Notes: generated by a model from the sequence alone, not told the origin. Positions 11,911 to 22,684 are shown, counted from the stretch's first letter. The stretch: 64,000 bases of DNA from Azorinus chamasolen (GCA_963576725.1 OY755252.1:50303394-50367393); one strand, 5' to 3'. Translations and numbers: made by a program.

Positions 11911-12058
11911 CTGGTAAGAATATCAACACTTCAAAGATACGACAACGCTTTTTAGAACTGAGTGGTATTTTAAAATCCATTGCTGCCCTATTCATATTTC
12001 ATAGGTGTTACAGAAATATCGTTTCTATGCCTGTCGATCAAAAGAAGACTGAATCTGT
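11911..12058. other. No recognised feature
   Basis: Short spacer without recognised structure. Confidence 0.3.
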
Positions 12059-12059
12059 G

Positions 12060-12292
12060 TCTTACCTCTTTACTAAATAAATATTCATGAATGTCATAAA
12101 TATCGTATGTATGACTACTAATTACGTAATATCTATAATGGCATGTGACAAGAGCAGTTTTGGTCCTGGTCATAAGTTTGGAATCAGATCTATATAATTT
12201 CATAAGCTCTTACAGGAGCCGTCTGATATGGGTCTACTCTGTTTCCACAATTGTTGAAGGGTGTATCTATGAAGTAACGGGTTAACGGTTGA
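12060..12292. mobile_element. Family A element, near full length
   Basis: Order of blocks: ACTAAATAAATATTCATGAA, then GCATGTGACAAGAGCAGTTT, then AATCAGATCTATATAATTTC, then GATATGGGTCTACTCTGTTT, then TAACGGGTTAA. This order recurs in the other long family A copies. Confidence 0.7.
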
Positions 12293-12295
12293 TTT

Positions 12296-12500
12296 AACCC
12301 TTTACCTGAGGAATATCCATGTAAGAAATACTGACAACACCAATATGCATCAGCTAAAGTTCTATAATAATGAATGAATGCATGTACATGAATCTTTGGG
12401 CATTGCAGAAAGTACAGAATTAGACCTAGACCAGTTCTAAGCAAACAGAAGAGACCCTGATTTGACGGCTCCTACAGTTGGCTGTATGTGAAGGGTTAAG
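12296..12500. mobile_element. Family A element
   Basis: Starts TTAACCCTTTACCTGAGGAA, continues ATCCATGTAAGAAATACTGA and GCAAACAGAAGAGACCCTGA, and ends GTGAAGGGTTAA. It is head-to-tail with the preceding copy. Confidence 0.7.
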
Positions 12501-12599
12501 GATGGCCATAACTTACTGCAGGACAAACCATACGCTGACCATAACAGGGGCTTTATGTGATCATTAATGTACTGTACTTGGTTATTAACTTCCCCGTTA

Positions 12600-12712
12600 C
12601 TTTACCCATTTGCCTGTTGAATATTCATGTAAGAAATAATGACATCTAAAACATTAGTTATAATGACATCTAAAACAATAGTTATAATGACATCTAAAAC
12701 ATTAGTTAGACT
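12600..12712. repeat. Family A left end with 25-bp minisatellite
   Basis: Left end of a family A element (TTGAATATTCATGTAAGAAA TAATGACAT) running straight into three copies of a 25-bp unit TAATGACATCTAAAACATTA. The array unit is the family A internal sequence, duplicated in place. Confidence 0.7.
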
Positions 12713-12825
12713 TTTTTTTATAATGGCATATGTCTAGCGTAAGGTTGAACACCGGTCATATTTTGAACTGACGACATGCTCGTGCTAAAGTTAACACTTA
12801 GCCAAATGCTGTATGTACTACGTAC

Positions 12826-13216
12826 CGTGATTGACAAAACTTCTGATGACGTCAGTTCCGTTTATGTGAATGACGGTTTTGCCTAGCGTGAGGTTGACTC
12901 TTGATTGGAATTCCGTCTCGTCCGAGATGTCCTCGCCATCTTCCGTCTGTAACCTTTTATACAAATCCGTCATAAACTCTCTGGCCGAGTGATCGTGTCC
13001 ACTCTTGTCCGGTCGAGGTCTCTGATGGAGCCCCAGAAGGGTCAGTATCTCCTGTTGAACCTCTTCCTTCTTTTGGTGATTTTTATGGTCTATTAAAACT
13101 GTTTGACGTAGTCCATTGTCGGCGTAAAAAAAATCCGACCCAAAACACTGCCCCGCAAGTTCGAGGACACCGAGAAATGTTATCCAAAACATGTGTACAT
13201 TTGTTCGACTTGCCAT
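12826..13216 (-). CDS. BMP-like ligand, first coding exon (partial gene)
   Basis: Secreted growth-factor precursor, amino-terminal part only. ATG at 13216-13214 has G at -3 and G at +4. Residues 1-26 form a signal peptide (hydrophobic WITFLGVLELAG, then a GQCFGS cleavage region). The rest matches the BMP propeptide: FYADNGLRQTVLID near 30-43, EILTLLGLHQRPRP near 56-69, HSAREFMTDLYKRL near 76-89, and DVIRSFVNHG at the end. In the family this propeptide is cleaved from a carboxy-terminal cystine-knot dimer that signals through BMP receptors. The spacing resembles the BMP5-8/60A group best. The frame reaches a donor, CACG|GTACGT, so the exon probably ends at 12826 in phase 1. The few extra codons to the stop are intron. 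The cystine-knot exons were not recognised in this window and should lie toward or beyond position 1. Confidence 0.75.
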
Positions 13217-13949
13217 GACCAGGCTGTTGTTTTAGGCCTAACCCTTGTTATAACTCGCTAATATCAACTGCACTGAATTCCCTCCAATGATTAACACCAC
13301 ATTCCAAACCTACTTGCCACACTCTCAAAATACAACTCCAGATGACTATACAACTTTTGACAAGAAAAATGAATTATCTACGTACACAGATACATATGTT
13401 TTCACAAAATTGCACAAATGCCTGTACAGCTGTAAGTTAAACTCAATAAAACATTCCGTAATTGTACTCAAACTTTGTTAAACTAGCCGTGTTCACCCAT
13501 GTCGAACAAGTAAATCACTCCCTGGTGAAAGATCATAGTGAACGATTTTAAACAATTTTCGAAGATAAAAAGGCAACTTTAATCTCTGTACCACCTGTTA
13601 AACCTGAACTAATGAACAGTATACGTCGAGTTTACAAAGGACTAACTGTATGTCGGAATGTTAACATACACAAAGAGAATCAGACTACAGAACACGAGGC
13701 GCCTCAAGGGAAATTACCTGCTGTATGCTATTTATAGCACAATGAACAAACTAACCGTGTTTGTTTTGAGACACTGTCCATCGTACATACATTTGGTTAT
13801 TATATTTCGTACAAATAAGAAAATAAAACGAAGGGTCGAGCCAATCTGTCACCAGTGCTGTCTGTCGTTTGATTTAATTGATACCTGCCTATATAAACCT
13901 TTCTCTATAAAACGTCTTCGCGTTTTGTCCCAGTTAAGACGACGATTTA
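13217..13949. other. Upstream region of the BMP-like exon
   Basis: Would contain the 5' UTR and possibly the promoter of the BMP-like gene. No clear TATA box or conserved element was recognised. The 106-codon plus-strand frame at 13658-13978 has no family resemblance and runs into a family B repeat, so it is not called as a gene. Confidence 0.35.
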
Positions 13950-14028
13950 CCTGGACAAACAGTTTGGATCAAGACTAAATGTCTAGTAACTCGGCATATA
14001 GCACAAGACTCCAAACTCATTGACATTC
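13950..14028. repeat. Family B palindrome
   Basis: GGACAAACAGTTTGGATCAA on the left and GACTCCAAACTCATTGACA on the right, with GTCTAGTAACTCGGC in the centre. It is followed by a poly-A run near 14046-14065. Confidence 0.6.
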
Positions 14029-14304
14029 TGATCATGGGTTTTTTATAAAAAAAAAAAAAAAAAAAGGAAAAGGAAATCAACCTTTGGAATTTGAAGCAGA
14101 CGACACATTTTGCAGACGACAATTAAGTTAACTGTCTGGTTACGGAATGAGCCATGTTGCAAGAGATACAACATTGTATTCTAAGACCTGATAATGAAAT
14201 CACCGATCCGCCGTATCCACGGTGATGAACAGTTGTTAGTGCAAGACCTGACTGATAGAGGATCGAACCTTGTTCACAGAGCCTGATATTGTCGGAAAGT
14301 TAGA

Positions 14305-16535
14305 CACTTGCGTACTGTATAGGCACATATAGTTAGATACATGCGTACTGTATAGGCACATATAGTTAGATACATGCGTACTGTATAGGCACATATAGTT
14401 AGATACATGCGTACTGTATAGGCACAGATAGTTAGATACATGCGTATTGTATAGGCACAGGTAGTTAGACACATGCATACTGTATAGGCACATATAGTTA
14501 GATACATGCGTATTGTATTGGCACATATAGTTAGACACATGCATACTGTATAGGCAGAGATAGTTAGACACATGCATACTGTATAGGCACATGTAGTAAG
14601 ATACATGCGTACTGTACAGGCACGGATAGTTAGACACATGCGTACTGTATAAGCACAGATAGTTAGACACATGCGTACTGTATAGACACATATAGTTAGA
14701 CACATGCGTACTGTATAGACACAGATAGTTAGACACATGCATACTGTATAGGCACAGATAGTTAGACACATGCGTACTGTATAGGCACGGATAGTTCGAC
14801 ACACACGTACTGTATAGGCACATATAGTTAGACACATGCGTACTGTATAGGCACAGATAGTTAGACACATGCGTACTGTATAGGCACAGATAGTTAGACA
14901 CATGCGTACTGTATAGGCACAGATAGTTAGACACATGCATATTGTATAGTCACAGATAGTTAGACACATGCATACTGTATAGACACAGATAGTTAGACAC
15001 ATGCGTACTGTATAGGCACAGATAGTTACACACATGCGTACTGTATAGGCACAGCTGGTTAGATACATGCGTACTGTATAGGCACAGATAGTTACACACA
15101 TGCGTACTGTATATGCACAGATGTTTAGACACATTCGTATGGTATATTCATAGATAGTTAGACACATGCATACTGTATAGGCTAGGATAGTTAGACACAT
15201 GCGTACTGTATAGGCACATCTAGTTAGATACATGAGTACTGTATAGGCACAGATAGTTACACACATGCGCAATGTATAGCCACAGATAGTTAGACACATG
15301 CGTACTGTATATTCACAGCTTGTTAGACACATGCATACTGTATAGGCACATATAGTTAGACACTGTATCGGCGCAGCTAGTTAAAACATGCATACTGTAT
15401 AGGCACATATATTGAGACACGTGCGTACTGTATAGGCACAGATAGTTAGGCACATGCGTACTGTATAGGCACAGATAGTTAGACACATGCGTACTGTATA
15501 GTCACAGATAGTTAGACACATGCGCAATGTATAGGCACAGATAGTTAGACACATGCGTACTGTATATTCACAGCTTGTTAGACACATGCATACTGTATAG
15601 GCACATATAGTTAGACACTGTATCGGCGCAGCTAGTTAAAACATGCATACTGTATAGGCACATATAGTTAGACACATGCGTACTGTATAGGCACAGATAG
15701 TTAGGCACATGCGTACTGTATAGGCACAGATAGTTAGACAAATGCGTACTGTATAGTCACAGATAGTTAGACACATGCGTATTGTATAGACACAGATAAT
15801 TAGACACATGCATACTGTATAGGCACAGCTAGTTAGACGCATGCGTACTGTATAGGCACATATAGTTAGACACATACGTACTGTATAGTCACAGATAGTT
15901 ACATACATGCGTACATGCGCACTGTATAGGCACAGACAGTAAGCATATGCGTACTGTATAGGCACATATAGTTAGACACATGCGTACTGTATAGGCACAT
16001 ATAATTACACACATGCGTACTGTATAGGCACAGCTAGTTAGATACATGTGTACTGTATAGGCACAGATAGTTACACACATGCGTTCTGTATAGGCAGAGA
16101 TAATTACACAAATGCGTACTGTATAGGCACATATAGACACATGCGTACTTATAGGCACATATATTTACACAAATGCGTACTGTATAGGCACATATAGACA
16201 CATGCGTACTGTATAGGCTCAGATAATTACACAAATGCGTACTGTATAGGCACATATAGACACATGCGTACTGTATAGGCACATATAGACACATGCGTAC
16301 TGTATAGGCACAGCTAATTACACAAATGCGTACTGTATAGGCACATATAGACACATGCGTACTGTATAGGCACATATAGACACATGCGTACTGTATAGGC
16401 ACAGATAGTTAGACACATGCGTACTGTATAGGCACATATAGACACATGCTTACTGTATAGGCTCAGATAATTACACACATGCGTACTGTATAGGCACAGA
16501 TAGTTCGACACATGCGTACTGTATAGACACACTGC
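14305..16535. repeat. 33-bp satellite
   Basis: About 2.2 kb, some 65 copies of a 33-bp unit made of ATGCGTACTGTATAGGCACA and GATAGTTAGACAC. Shorter 25-27 bp variants that lack the TTAGAC part dominate after about 16130. A block containing the odd segment CACTGTATCGGCGCAGC occurs twice, about 255 bp apart (15301 and 15556 onward), so part of the array was duplicated as a larger unit. Because 33 is a multiple of 3, minus-strand frames of up to 352 codons stay open. These are not genes. Confidence 0.95.
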
Positions 16536-16559
16536 ACTATAATTATACCGATAAAGTAT

Positions 16560-16690
16560 TGCATAACACTTTACTCCATAAATACGCATGTCTACGACTT
16601 TGCAAACAGAGTAGACCCAGCTCAGACGGCTCCAGTAGAAGCCATCTGATCAGGTCTGCTCTGCTTTCTAATGGAATGATATAGATAGGA
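16560..16690. repeat. Family A palindrome
   Basis: ACTTTACTCCATAAATACGC, GCAAACAGAGTAGACCCAGC, then CATCTGATCAGGTCTGCTC. It starts within 30 bp of the end of the satellite. Confidence 0.65.
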
Positions 16691-17110
16691 TTCTCATAAG
16701 GCAAAAAAACATGTGCCACTGTCACTATAAACATGATGTAACTAATATTCTTGATGTCATTATTCCTTGCATGAATGTTCAAAGGGATAAACAAATGCTA
16801 ATTAAGTTAATGACCGACAGCTATAAAAGCGTTGAAGAAGAGAAAGAACAAGACCATCCGATTATCACACCATCATGACCATCATCATCATCATGAGTGG
16901 GCGGGTGGGGACGCATCATAAGATATATCCCCACGGTCCTTGCTTGTTATAAGATCTGCCATTATTCTCTCCAATTGGTATATATATACATAAAGGACAT
17001 AAAGGGCATCATATAGATCTAAAAGGGAGATAAACGATCAAAATTTATCGACGGTTTATCAATGAATTACTTCCCTTTAATGCCAAGATTTCACCATTAG
17101 CTTGCTAGAA
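16691..17110. other. No recognised feature
   Basis: A short CATCAT microsatellite near 16870-16895. Nothing else recognised. Confidence 0.35.
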
Positions 17111-17111
17111 A

Positions 17112-17300
17112 AATGGTGTACAGCAGAACCTGTCTTCAGCGGCCATCAAAACGAGGTCTAATTATGGGTCTGTAAGGTAGGTGGTAGCTTAATGCAGATC
17201 AAACGTAATGCAGAAAGTCCCTATATGAGCTTTCTGCATTTCATTTGCCCTGCATTAAGCAAACACGTTTTGTTTAAAACTCCTATGGTCAATACTTGCA
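17112..17300. mobile_element. Family C MITE
   Basis: TACAGCAGAACCTGTCTTCA at the left end, GGTAGCTTAATGCAGATCAA opposed to CCCTGCATTAAGCAAACACG, then AAAACTCCTATGGTCAATAC. The right terminus is missing. Confidence 0.65.
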
Positions 17301-17439
17301 TAATGCAGTCTCTAGACTGCCCCTCAACCAACACCATCAGCATTGAAACCGCCATTCAACAGGTATTTCAGCCCTTTTATATCCAAGTACACTCTCGTGG
17401 CGGTGGACCCACAGAGATGATCAGTCAGTGTATCGGTTG

Positions 17440-17829
17440 ATTGCTTTCAGCTCTTCTCTCCTCTTTTCAGCCACATCCTACTTGATGAGCGTCAGCAGTT
17501 TGATTGCTGCCAGTTCATCTTATCACGCTTCAGCCACAGCCAGCTTGAAGCGCGTTCAGCAGCTTGGCCAATTCTCTGGATAGCCTTCCCTCTATTCCTG
17601 CCAATAGATCCGACTGCTGTCATCAGTCGGTACATGGACTACACAGAAATCTCTTGCGCCAACGTCCACGGTGAAAAGCCACGTGCGCCAGCTTCGTTGC
17701 TTGCAAAGTCTAACAACTCTGTTTACTTTGCTCTTTTCCTCTCATAGGCCTCCGCGCGTCTTGTTTCCCATGGTACTGTCAGCTCAACTGTGATGAGCTT
17801 TTTCCCTGTCTTGGGCAACAGTACAATGT
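17440..17829 (-). pseudogene. LINE ORF, C-terminal end (part 2, after the SINE)
   Basis: Continues, in the same frame, the LINE fragment at 18141-18530. The translation reads IVLLPKTGKKLITVELTVPW and then a basic stretch (RRAEAYERKRAK) typical of the C-terminal tail of one group of metazoan non-LTR reverse transcriptases. A TAA interrupts it at the AK|TELLD position, and further stops follow, so it is dead. The last recognisable coding lies near 17640. The rest to 17440 is degraded. Confidence 0.7.
17822..17829. repeat. SINE target-site duplication, left copy
   Basis: TACAATGT here and again at 18141-18148 exactly bracket the SINE. Removing the SINE and one copy restores the LINE frame. Confidence 0.8.
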
Positions 17830-18140
17830 AAAGTAAAAAGTAAAGTACCTAGTTATAGTCTACTTTCAGTCCGAATGACCGCTCAGCCGACTGTACATTT
17901 ACTCCCCTGGTCATTGAGGCATTGGCCTACAATATTGAGCACTGCTAACATATGGCGCAATCATGCAACCGCAGTACCGGCGAGTGACCCTCACAGGTAC
18001 CCATTTTAACCCCCTGGTTGGAGAGGATGTTCGGGTTGGAGACACGGAAAAGCGTCTCTGAAAATTCCGGGAGGTACCGGGATTTGAACCCGAACCTCCG
18101 GACTGATAGTCAAGCGCGTTACCACTAGACCACTGCCACC
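17830..18140 (-). mobile_element. tRNA-headed SINE
   Basis: A 311-bp element on the minus strand. The head (18140 down to about 18070) looks like a tRNA: GGTCTAGTGGTAACGC as A-box region, an anticodon loop CTATCAG (ATC, Asp-like) and the T-arm CGGGTTCAAATCCCG. The acceptor stem has two mismatches and the anticodon stem one, so it is a SINE promoter and not a tRNA gene. The body contains AAAATGGGTACCTGTGAGGG and GTACTGCGGTTGCATG. The tail is GTACTTTACTTTTTACTTT. It is flanked by an 8-bp direct repeat. In such elements pol III transcribes from the A and B boxes, and a partner LINE supplies the reverse transcriptase. Confidence 0.8.
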
Positions 18141-18530
18141 TACAATGTCTGTGTCAGGATTGTCTAGACCATGTCTGGGAAGACAAGCCTCATCCTAAGA
18201 CCAACCTTTATGTTTCAGCATGCTGTGCCATCCAGGATTGATACTTTTTGTGGGTTCTGTCCCTTTCCAGATTTCCCGGGCTTGGCAAAGGCAATGTGGC
18301 CGCAATTGGGAGTGGCTTCCTCGTTCCTTGAATTTATCTTTCTCTAGCCAGTCAGCTAGCTCCCAGGGGACATAATGATACCTCCACCTGTATCTGCCTT
18401 GTGACAGTGCTGTGGAGCTGGATGACAGGACATGCTCTAAGGTGCCTGGTTCGTCGCAAAGACTGCACTTGGAGTCAGCTGTGAGTCCAAATAGGCATCG
18501 GTTCGCCGGAGATGGAAGGCGATCATAGAC
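18141..18530 (-). pseudogene. LINE ORF, C-terminal zinc-knuckle region (part 1)
   Basis: The minus-strand translation gives VYDRLPSPANRCLFGL, then CSLCDEPGTLEHVL (a Cys-x2-Cys...His knuckle), then ALSQGRYRWRYHYVPWELAD. This is the conserved region found just after the reverse transcriptase in a group of animal LINEs. The usual final cysteine of the knuckle is serine (HVLSSSS). A TAG at 18195-18197 stops it, but the frame continues beyond (DEACLPRHGLDNPDTDIV) to the SINE insertion point. The reverse transcriptase itself is absent, so this is a truncated, dead copy. Confidence 0.75.
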
Positions 18531-18782
18531 ATATGTACATGAATGACCGCTTAAGACAGGCTATAATGTATGCTTAATCCTTTCCCTGCTACATATTCAT
18601 GCAAGAAATATAACATCATGAGTATTTATTAGCTGATTTTTATAATAATTCATGAATACAGGATCTTTTACCTTGCCAGAAACTGAAATCATATCCATAT
18701 GATTCCATAACCGAACAGCAGATCCTGATCAGAAATTTCTATCGGAACCGTCTGATCTGGGTCTACTCTGACGGGTTAATTT
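18531..18782. mobile_element. Family A element
   Basis: From 18577: TTAATCCTTTCCCTGCTACA, ATTCATGCAAGAAATATAAC, TAACCGAACAGCAGATCCTG and GATCTGGGTCTACTCTGACG, ending in GGGTTAA. A family C right end (CGCTTAAGACAGGCTATAAT) lies just before it. Confidence 0.65.
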
Positions 18783-18861
18783 CCGATATGTTACAAATGT
18801 TACTTCCGGTACGTTCAGGCTTTTGACTAAACTATTGACTGAGTGTCAAAAAGATTGGATG

Positions 18862-19848
18862 CTGGTGAGACACATACTAGGCTGGATCCAAGCTGAATGC
18901 TGATGAGACACATACTAGGCTGAATCCAAGCTGGATGCTGATGAGACACATACTAGGCTGGATCCAAGCTGGATGCTGATGAGACACATACTAGGCTGAA
19001 TCCAGGCTGGATCCTGATGAGACACTTACTAGGCTGAATCCAAGCTGGATCTTGATGAGACACTTACTAGGCTGGATGCTGATGAGACACTTACTAGGCT
19101 GGATCCAAGCTGGATGCTGATGAGACACATACTAGGCTGACTCCAAGCTGGATCCTGATGAGACACTTACTAGGCTGAATCCAATCTGGATCCTGATGAG
19201 ACACTTACTAGACTGAATCCAAGTTGGATGCTGATGAGACACTTACTAGGCTGGATCCAAGCTGGATCTTGATGAGACACATACTAGGCTGAATCCAAGC
19301 TGAATCCTGAAGAGACACTTACCAGGCTGGATGCTGATGAGACACTTACTAGGCTGGATGCAAGCTGGATGCTGATGAAACACGTACTAGCTGGATCCTG
19401 ATGAGACACTAGGCTAGATCCAAGTTGGATCCTGATGAAACACGTACTAGGCTGGATGCTGATGAAACACGTACTAGGCTGGATCCTGATGAGACACTTA
19501 CTAGGCTGGGTCCTGATGAGACACTTACTAGGCTGGATCCTGATGAGACACTTACTAGGCTGGATCCAAGCTGGATCCTGATGAGACACTTACTAGGCTG
19601 GATCCAAGCTGGATCCTGATGAAACACGTGCTAGGCTGGATGCTGATGAAACACGTACTAGGCTGGATCCTGATGAGACACTTACTAGGCTGGATCCTGA
19701 TGAGACACTTACTAGGCTGGATCCAAGCTGGATCCTAATGAGACACTTACTAGACTGGATCCAAGCTGCATGCTGATGAGACACTTACTAGGCTTAATCC
19801 AAGCTGGATCCTAATGAGACACTTACTAGGCTGGATCCAAGCTGTGTT
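18862..19848. repeat. 38/27-bp minisatellite
   Basis: About 1 kb built from GATGCTGATGAGACACTTAC and TAGGCTGGATCCAAGCTG (38 bp), mixed with a 27-bp unit that lacks the ATCCAAGCTGG part. The unit is the family B motif (GGATCC...GATGAGAC), and a family B arm sits at its left edge, which suggests the array grew from a family B copy. Open frames across it are artefacts. Confidence 0.95.
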
Positions 19849-19965
19849 CCAATGTGAGTTAGGACACACCTAGCAGGCAAGGGTTAAACCAAAATGACTG
19901 AAGAGGTGTAACTGTTATACATTAAAAGACTTTGCAATAAGATAATAGTTTAACCTTTCCGCAAC

Positions 19966-20255
19966 TAACCCTTTCCCTTATTTTCACACATTTGCAAACA
20001 GGAATATTTATGTAAGAAATAATGACATAATGAATATAGATTTATTAGATTAATTCTAAAAATAGCACATGGACACAATAATGTTTGACCATGGACACTA
20101 TAATGTTTGACCATGGGCACAATAATGTTTGACCATGGTAGAAATTGTTGAGTCATATCTATAGTACCTCATAAGTAAACATAGGAGCCATCTCACCTGA
20201 GTCTCTTCTGTTTGCAAAGCCGTAGAAAGACGTATTTATGGAGTACAGGGTTATA
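19966..20255. mobile_element. Family A element with internal 22-bp array
   Basis: Starts TAACCCTTTCCCTTATTTTC and includes ATTTATGTAAGAAATAATGA. It contains three copies of a 22-bp unit (CATGGACACTATAATGTTTG, about 20066-20138), then AAATTGTTGAGTCATATCTA, and ends TATGGAGTACAGGGTTA. The small array lies inside the element. Confidence 0.75.
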
Positions 20256-20329
20256 CAGTACCTGTCACGCTTATATCCAGCAAGCATTCGCCTTAAACAT
20301 TCCCCTCATACAATGTATAACGTCTTTTC

Positions 20330-20500
20330 TCGCCATTGCAAACTCAGTAGACCAAGATCAAACGTCTCCTGCAGAATTCCTCTGACCAGCACTGTTTGCT
20401 TATGAAATTATACTAGATGTGACTGTACTGAAGTACCCAGACATCATGTATGCTCATATGCCATTATAAAAAGTTCCTATCAGGGAAAGGGTTAAAACAG
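20330..20500. repeat. Family A element, reverse and degraded
   Basis: GCAAACTCAGTAGACCAAGA on the left, a TGACCAGCACTGTTTGCTTA right arm, and the terminal AGGGAAAGGGTTAA near 20481-20494. Confidence 0.5.
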
Positions 20501-20575
20501 GAGTCACCAAGGCTCCAACGTTGATCCACGCTGTTTGCAAACACTATAATATATGCGTTAATTAATTTGAATGAA

Positions 20576-20780
20576 TCAACCCTTTCCATGTTCAATATTC
20601 ATGTAAGAAATAATACACAGAACATTTGGACTCAGACAGAAACTATGTAATCACATCTATAGTATACCCTTAGCAAACAGAGAAAGCCCTCATCAGACGG
20701 CTCCTACAGGAACCGTCTGATCTGAGTCTACTCTGTTTGCAAATGCATGAAAATGCGTTACTATGAAGTGAGGGGTTAAG
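20576..20780. mobile_element. Family A element
   Basis: TCAACCCTTTCCATGTTCAA, ATTCATGTAAGAAATAATAC, TCATCAGACGGCTCCTACAG and GATCTGAGTCTACTCTGTTT, ending AGGGGTTAA. A compact copy of about 200 bp. Confidence 0.75.
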
Positions 20781-21043
20781 TGATTCTTTTGAGCACATAA
20801 CCCATAATAAGCGCAACCTCCCAATTACACTTTTCCTGTCGCGGTGTTAGAGACAGACGTCCTTATCCTCTAGGACTGATGAACAATTGTCTGTCTTCAT
20901 ATTGCCGTCTGCTAAAGTTGATGTTTTCTCTGGCGTTCATTATTTATTCGATATGTTCGCAGTGTTTATTTATTGTTTGTTTGTTTAGAAGAAGTATGGA
21001 TTTTGTTAATAAAATATATGAGCTTTGGATAAACTCTTTCATT

Positions 21044-21405
21044 GCTAATATCGCAACTGCCGTGATCAGTTTAAACATATCGCAACTGCCATGATCAGTT
21101 CAAATATATCGCCACTGCCATGATCAATTCAAACATTTCGCCACTGCCATGATCAATTCAAACATATCGCCATTGCATGATCAATTCAAACATTTCGCAA
21201 CTGCCATGATCAATTCAAACATATCGCCACTGCCATGATCAATTCAAACATATCGCAACTGCCATGATCAATTCAAACATTTCGCCACTGCCATGATCAA
21301 TTCAAACATATCGCCAATGCCATGATCAATTAAAACATATCGCCACTGCCATGATCAATTCAAACATTTCGCCACTGTCATGCTCAATTCAAACATTTCG
21401 GATCC
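21044..21405. repeat. 29-bp minisatellite
   Basis: About 12 copies of a 29-bp unit: CATATCGCCACTGCCATGAT then CAATTCAAA. The small plus-strand frame at 20879-21094 runs into it and is not a gene. Confidence 0.95.
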
Positions 21406-21449
21406 AGATGGTATGACGAGTAACTATTTTGTTCATTCGTAAAGCTTTT

Positions 21450-21560
21450 TATACCCTACCCCCATATGATTGCTTTTACACGCCTTTGCAAACAAAGTAG
21501 AATCAGATCAGACGGGTCCCTGTTGTGGCCGTCTGCTCGTTATCTGCTCTGTTTGACGCT
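21450..21560. repeat. Family A palindrome
   Basis: GCAAACAAAGTAGAATCAGA and CGTTATCTGCTCTGTTTGAC are the two arms. Confidence 0.55.
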
Positions 21561-21591
21561 ACAGTTTGTACCAATACGTAAATGTCCTGTG

Positions 21592-21685
21592 TGCATATAC
21601 CATTATATGTGTACATAATGCATATACCATTATTTGTATGCATATACACATTGTATGTGTGCATATACCATTATATGTGTGCATC
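21592..21685. repeat. Short TATATG-rich tandem repeat
   Basis: About four or five copies of GTGCATATACCATTATATGT with small changes. It adjoins a foldback element. Confidence 0.8.
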
Positions 21686-21814
21686 AGGTTATTACACGGG
21701 TGTCTATAGGGCCGCAGAGTGATATTGGCCCTTACCTTGATATAGTCCCTCGGGCCAATATTAAGGTAACGGGCCAATATCACGCTGCGGTCCTAATCAC
21801 GCGTGTAATAACCT
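21686..21814. mobile_element. Foldback element (129 bp)
   Basis: Near-perfect hairpin. The left arm starts AGGTTATTACACG and runs through GTGATATTGGCCCTTACCTT. The right arm contains AAGGTAACGGGCCAATATCA and ends CGTGTAATAACCT. The outer end lies next to the short tandem repeat. Probably a MITE. No transposase. Confidence 0.8.
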
Positions 21815-22189
21815 ATATTTAGTTCATTTATTTGCTTTTAATTGAGTAATACACTATGCCAAATATTTTAGCAACTATAAATCTAATAAGATCTACTTTA
21901 AGGAAAGAAAACCATAGTCACTTCTTTTGTTACTAATTTTAATTTGTTGTTAATATTTGAAAAATGTGTCATTTTTGCGATGAATGATGATGATGATAAT
22001 GATGGTGATGGTTTCATTCCGATACTAATAATGAACTGACCCGGAATTAAAAGCTTCATTTCTGTATGAATTTTGACGTGTTACAAATGTGATTGTATGT
22101 CACATCAAATATCGACATCGATCACATTCGTCACAAAATGTGACACATGTTACGAATGTGATCCGTTACGAATGTGGTATAACAGGGCA
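21815..22189. other. No recognised feature
   Basis: AT-rich, with a GATGAT microsatellite at about 21979-22010. Several short ACGAATGTGA-like and TCACATTCGT-like segments alternate in opposite orientation at 22080-22180. Confidence 0.35.
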
Positions 22190-22430
22190 GTGTGTATTTG
22201 TATCTCAGATACATGGCTTGACGATTTAGTTCCAGATTATTCATCGTAGAGACAGATAATGACAGGGTAGTGGTGTGCTGATCTATGTAAGAAGTGATAT
22301 TTCGTTTAACACCCGTAGTACTTGGATCACTCAGAACTGGAGGCAACTTGGCTAGAAGTACTCCTGCTGAAATCGTGAAATCACGCAAGCTTGTAACGGG
22401 GTTTTCATCCTACTATAAGATAAACACTGT
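22190..22430 (+). pseudogene. LINE endonuclease fragment
   Basis: Pieces of an apurinic-type LINE endonuclease in three frames: ICISDTWLDDLVPDYSS, then GSGVLIYVRSDISFNTR, then LDHSELEATWLEVLLLKS. These match the conserved order of the endonuclease domain (SxTWL, then GGGV-IYVR, then LEA-WVE). Frameshifts and stops separate them, so the copy is dead. No reverse transcriptase follows. The minus-strand 85-codon frame here is a shadow. Confidence 0.7.
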
Positions 22431-22684
22431 GATTGTGATTGCATGATATGAATCCTCAAAACACATGGAACGACATTTTCTTACGTGTTTCAGTTATTGT
22501 ACAGTCAGAACTGACTGACTTTATTAGTTGACTGTGTTTGAGGTTGAGCGATTGACATTAGGTAGCTGTTGCTCGGCAAAAATCGAAGTTTATCCAATTA
22601 ACATCATATTTAATCCAGGTATTCAGAAAGTTACCACCGACACGACTGCGACGTTCATTTTAAATTTGACGTCGGTTACTTAGC
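22431..22684. other. No recognised feature
   Basis: Nothing recognised. Confidence 0.3.

Noticed and set aside
13658..13978. 106-codon plus-strand frame as a gene
   Set aside because: No recognised domain or codon pattern, and its end lies in a family B repeat.
14305..16535. CRISPR-like array of 33-bp repeats
   Set aside because: Units are directly adjacent with no unique spacers, and the genome is animal.
14236..16589. Long minus-strand frames up to 352 codons with 11-residue periodic peptides
   Set aside because: They lie wholly in the 33-bp satellite. A period divisible by 3 keeps several frames open on its own. No start context, domain or splice context.
18069..18140. Functional tRNA-Asp gene
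   Set aside because: It is the head of a 311-bp element with target duplication, and the acceptor stem has mismatches, so it is a SINE promoter.
18862..19848. Hammerhead ribozyme from CTGATGAG in each unit
   Set aside because: The required GAAA box and closing helices are absent; the motif comes from the family B palindrome.
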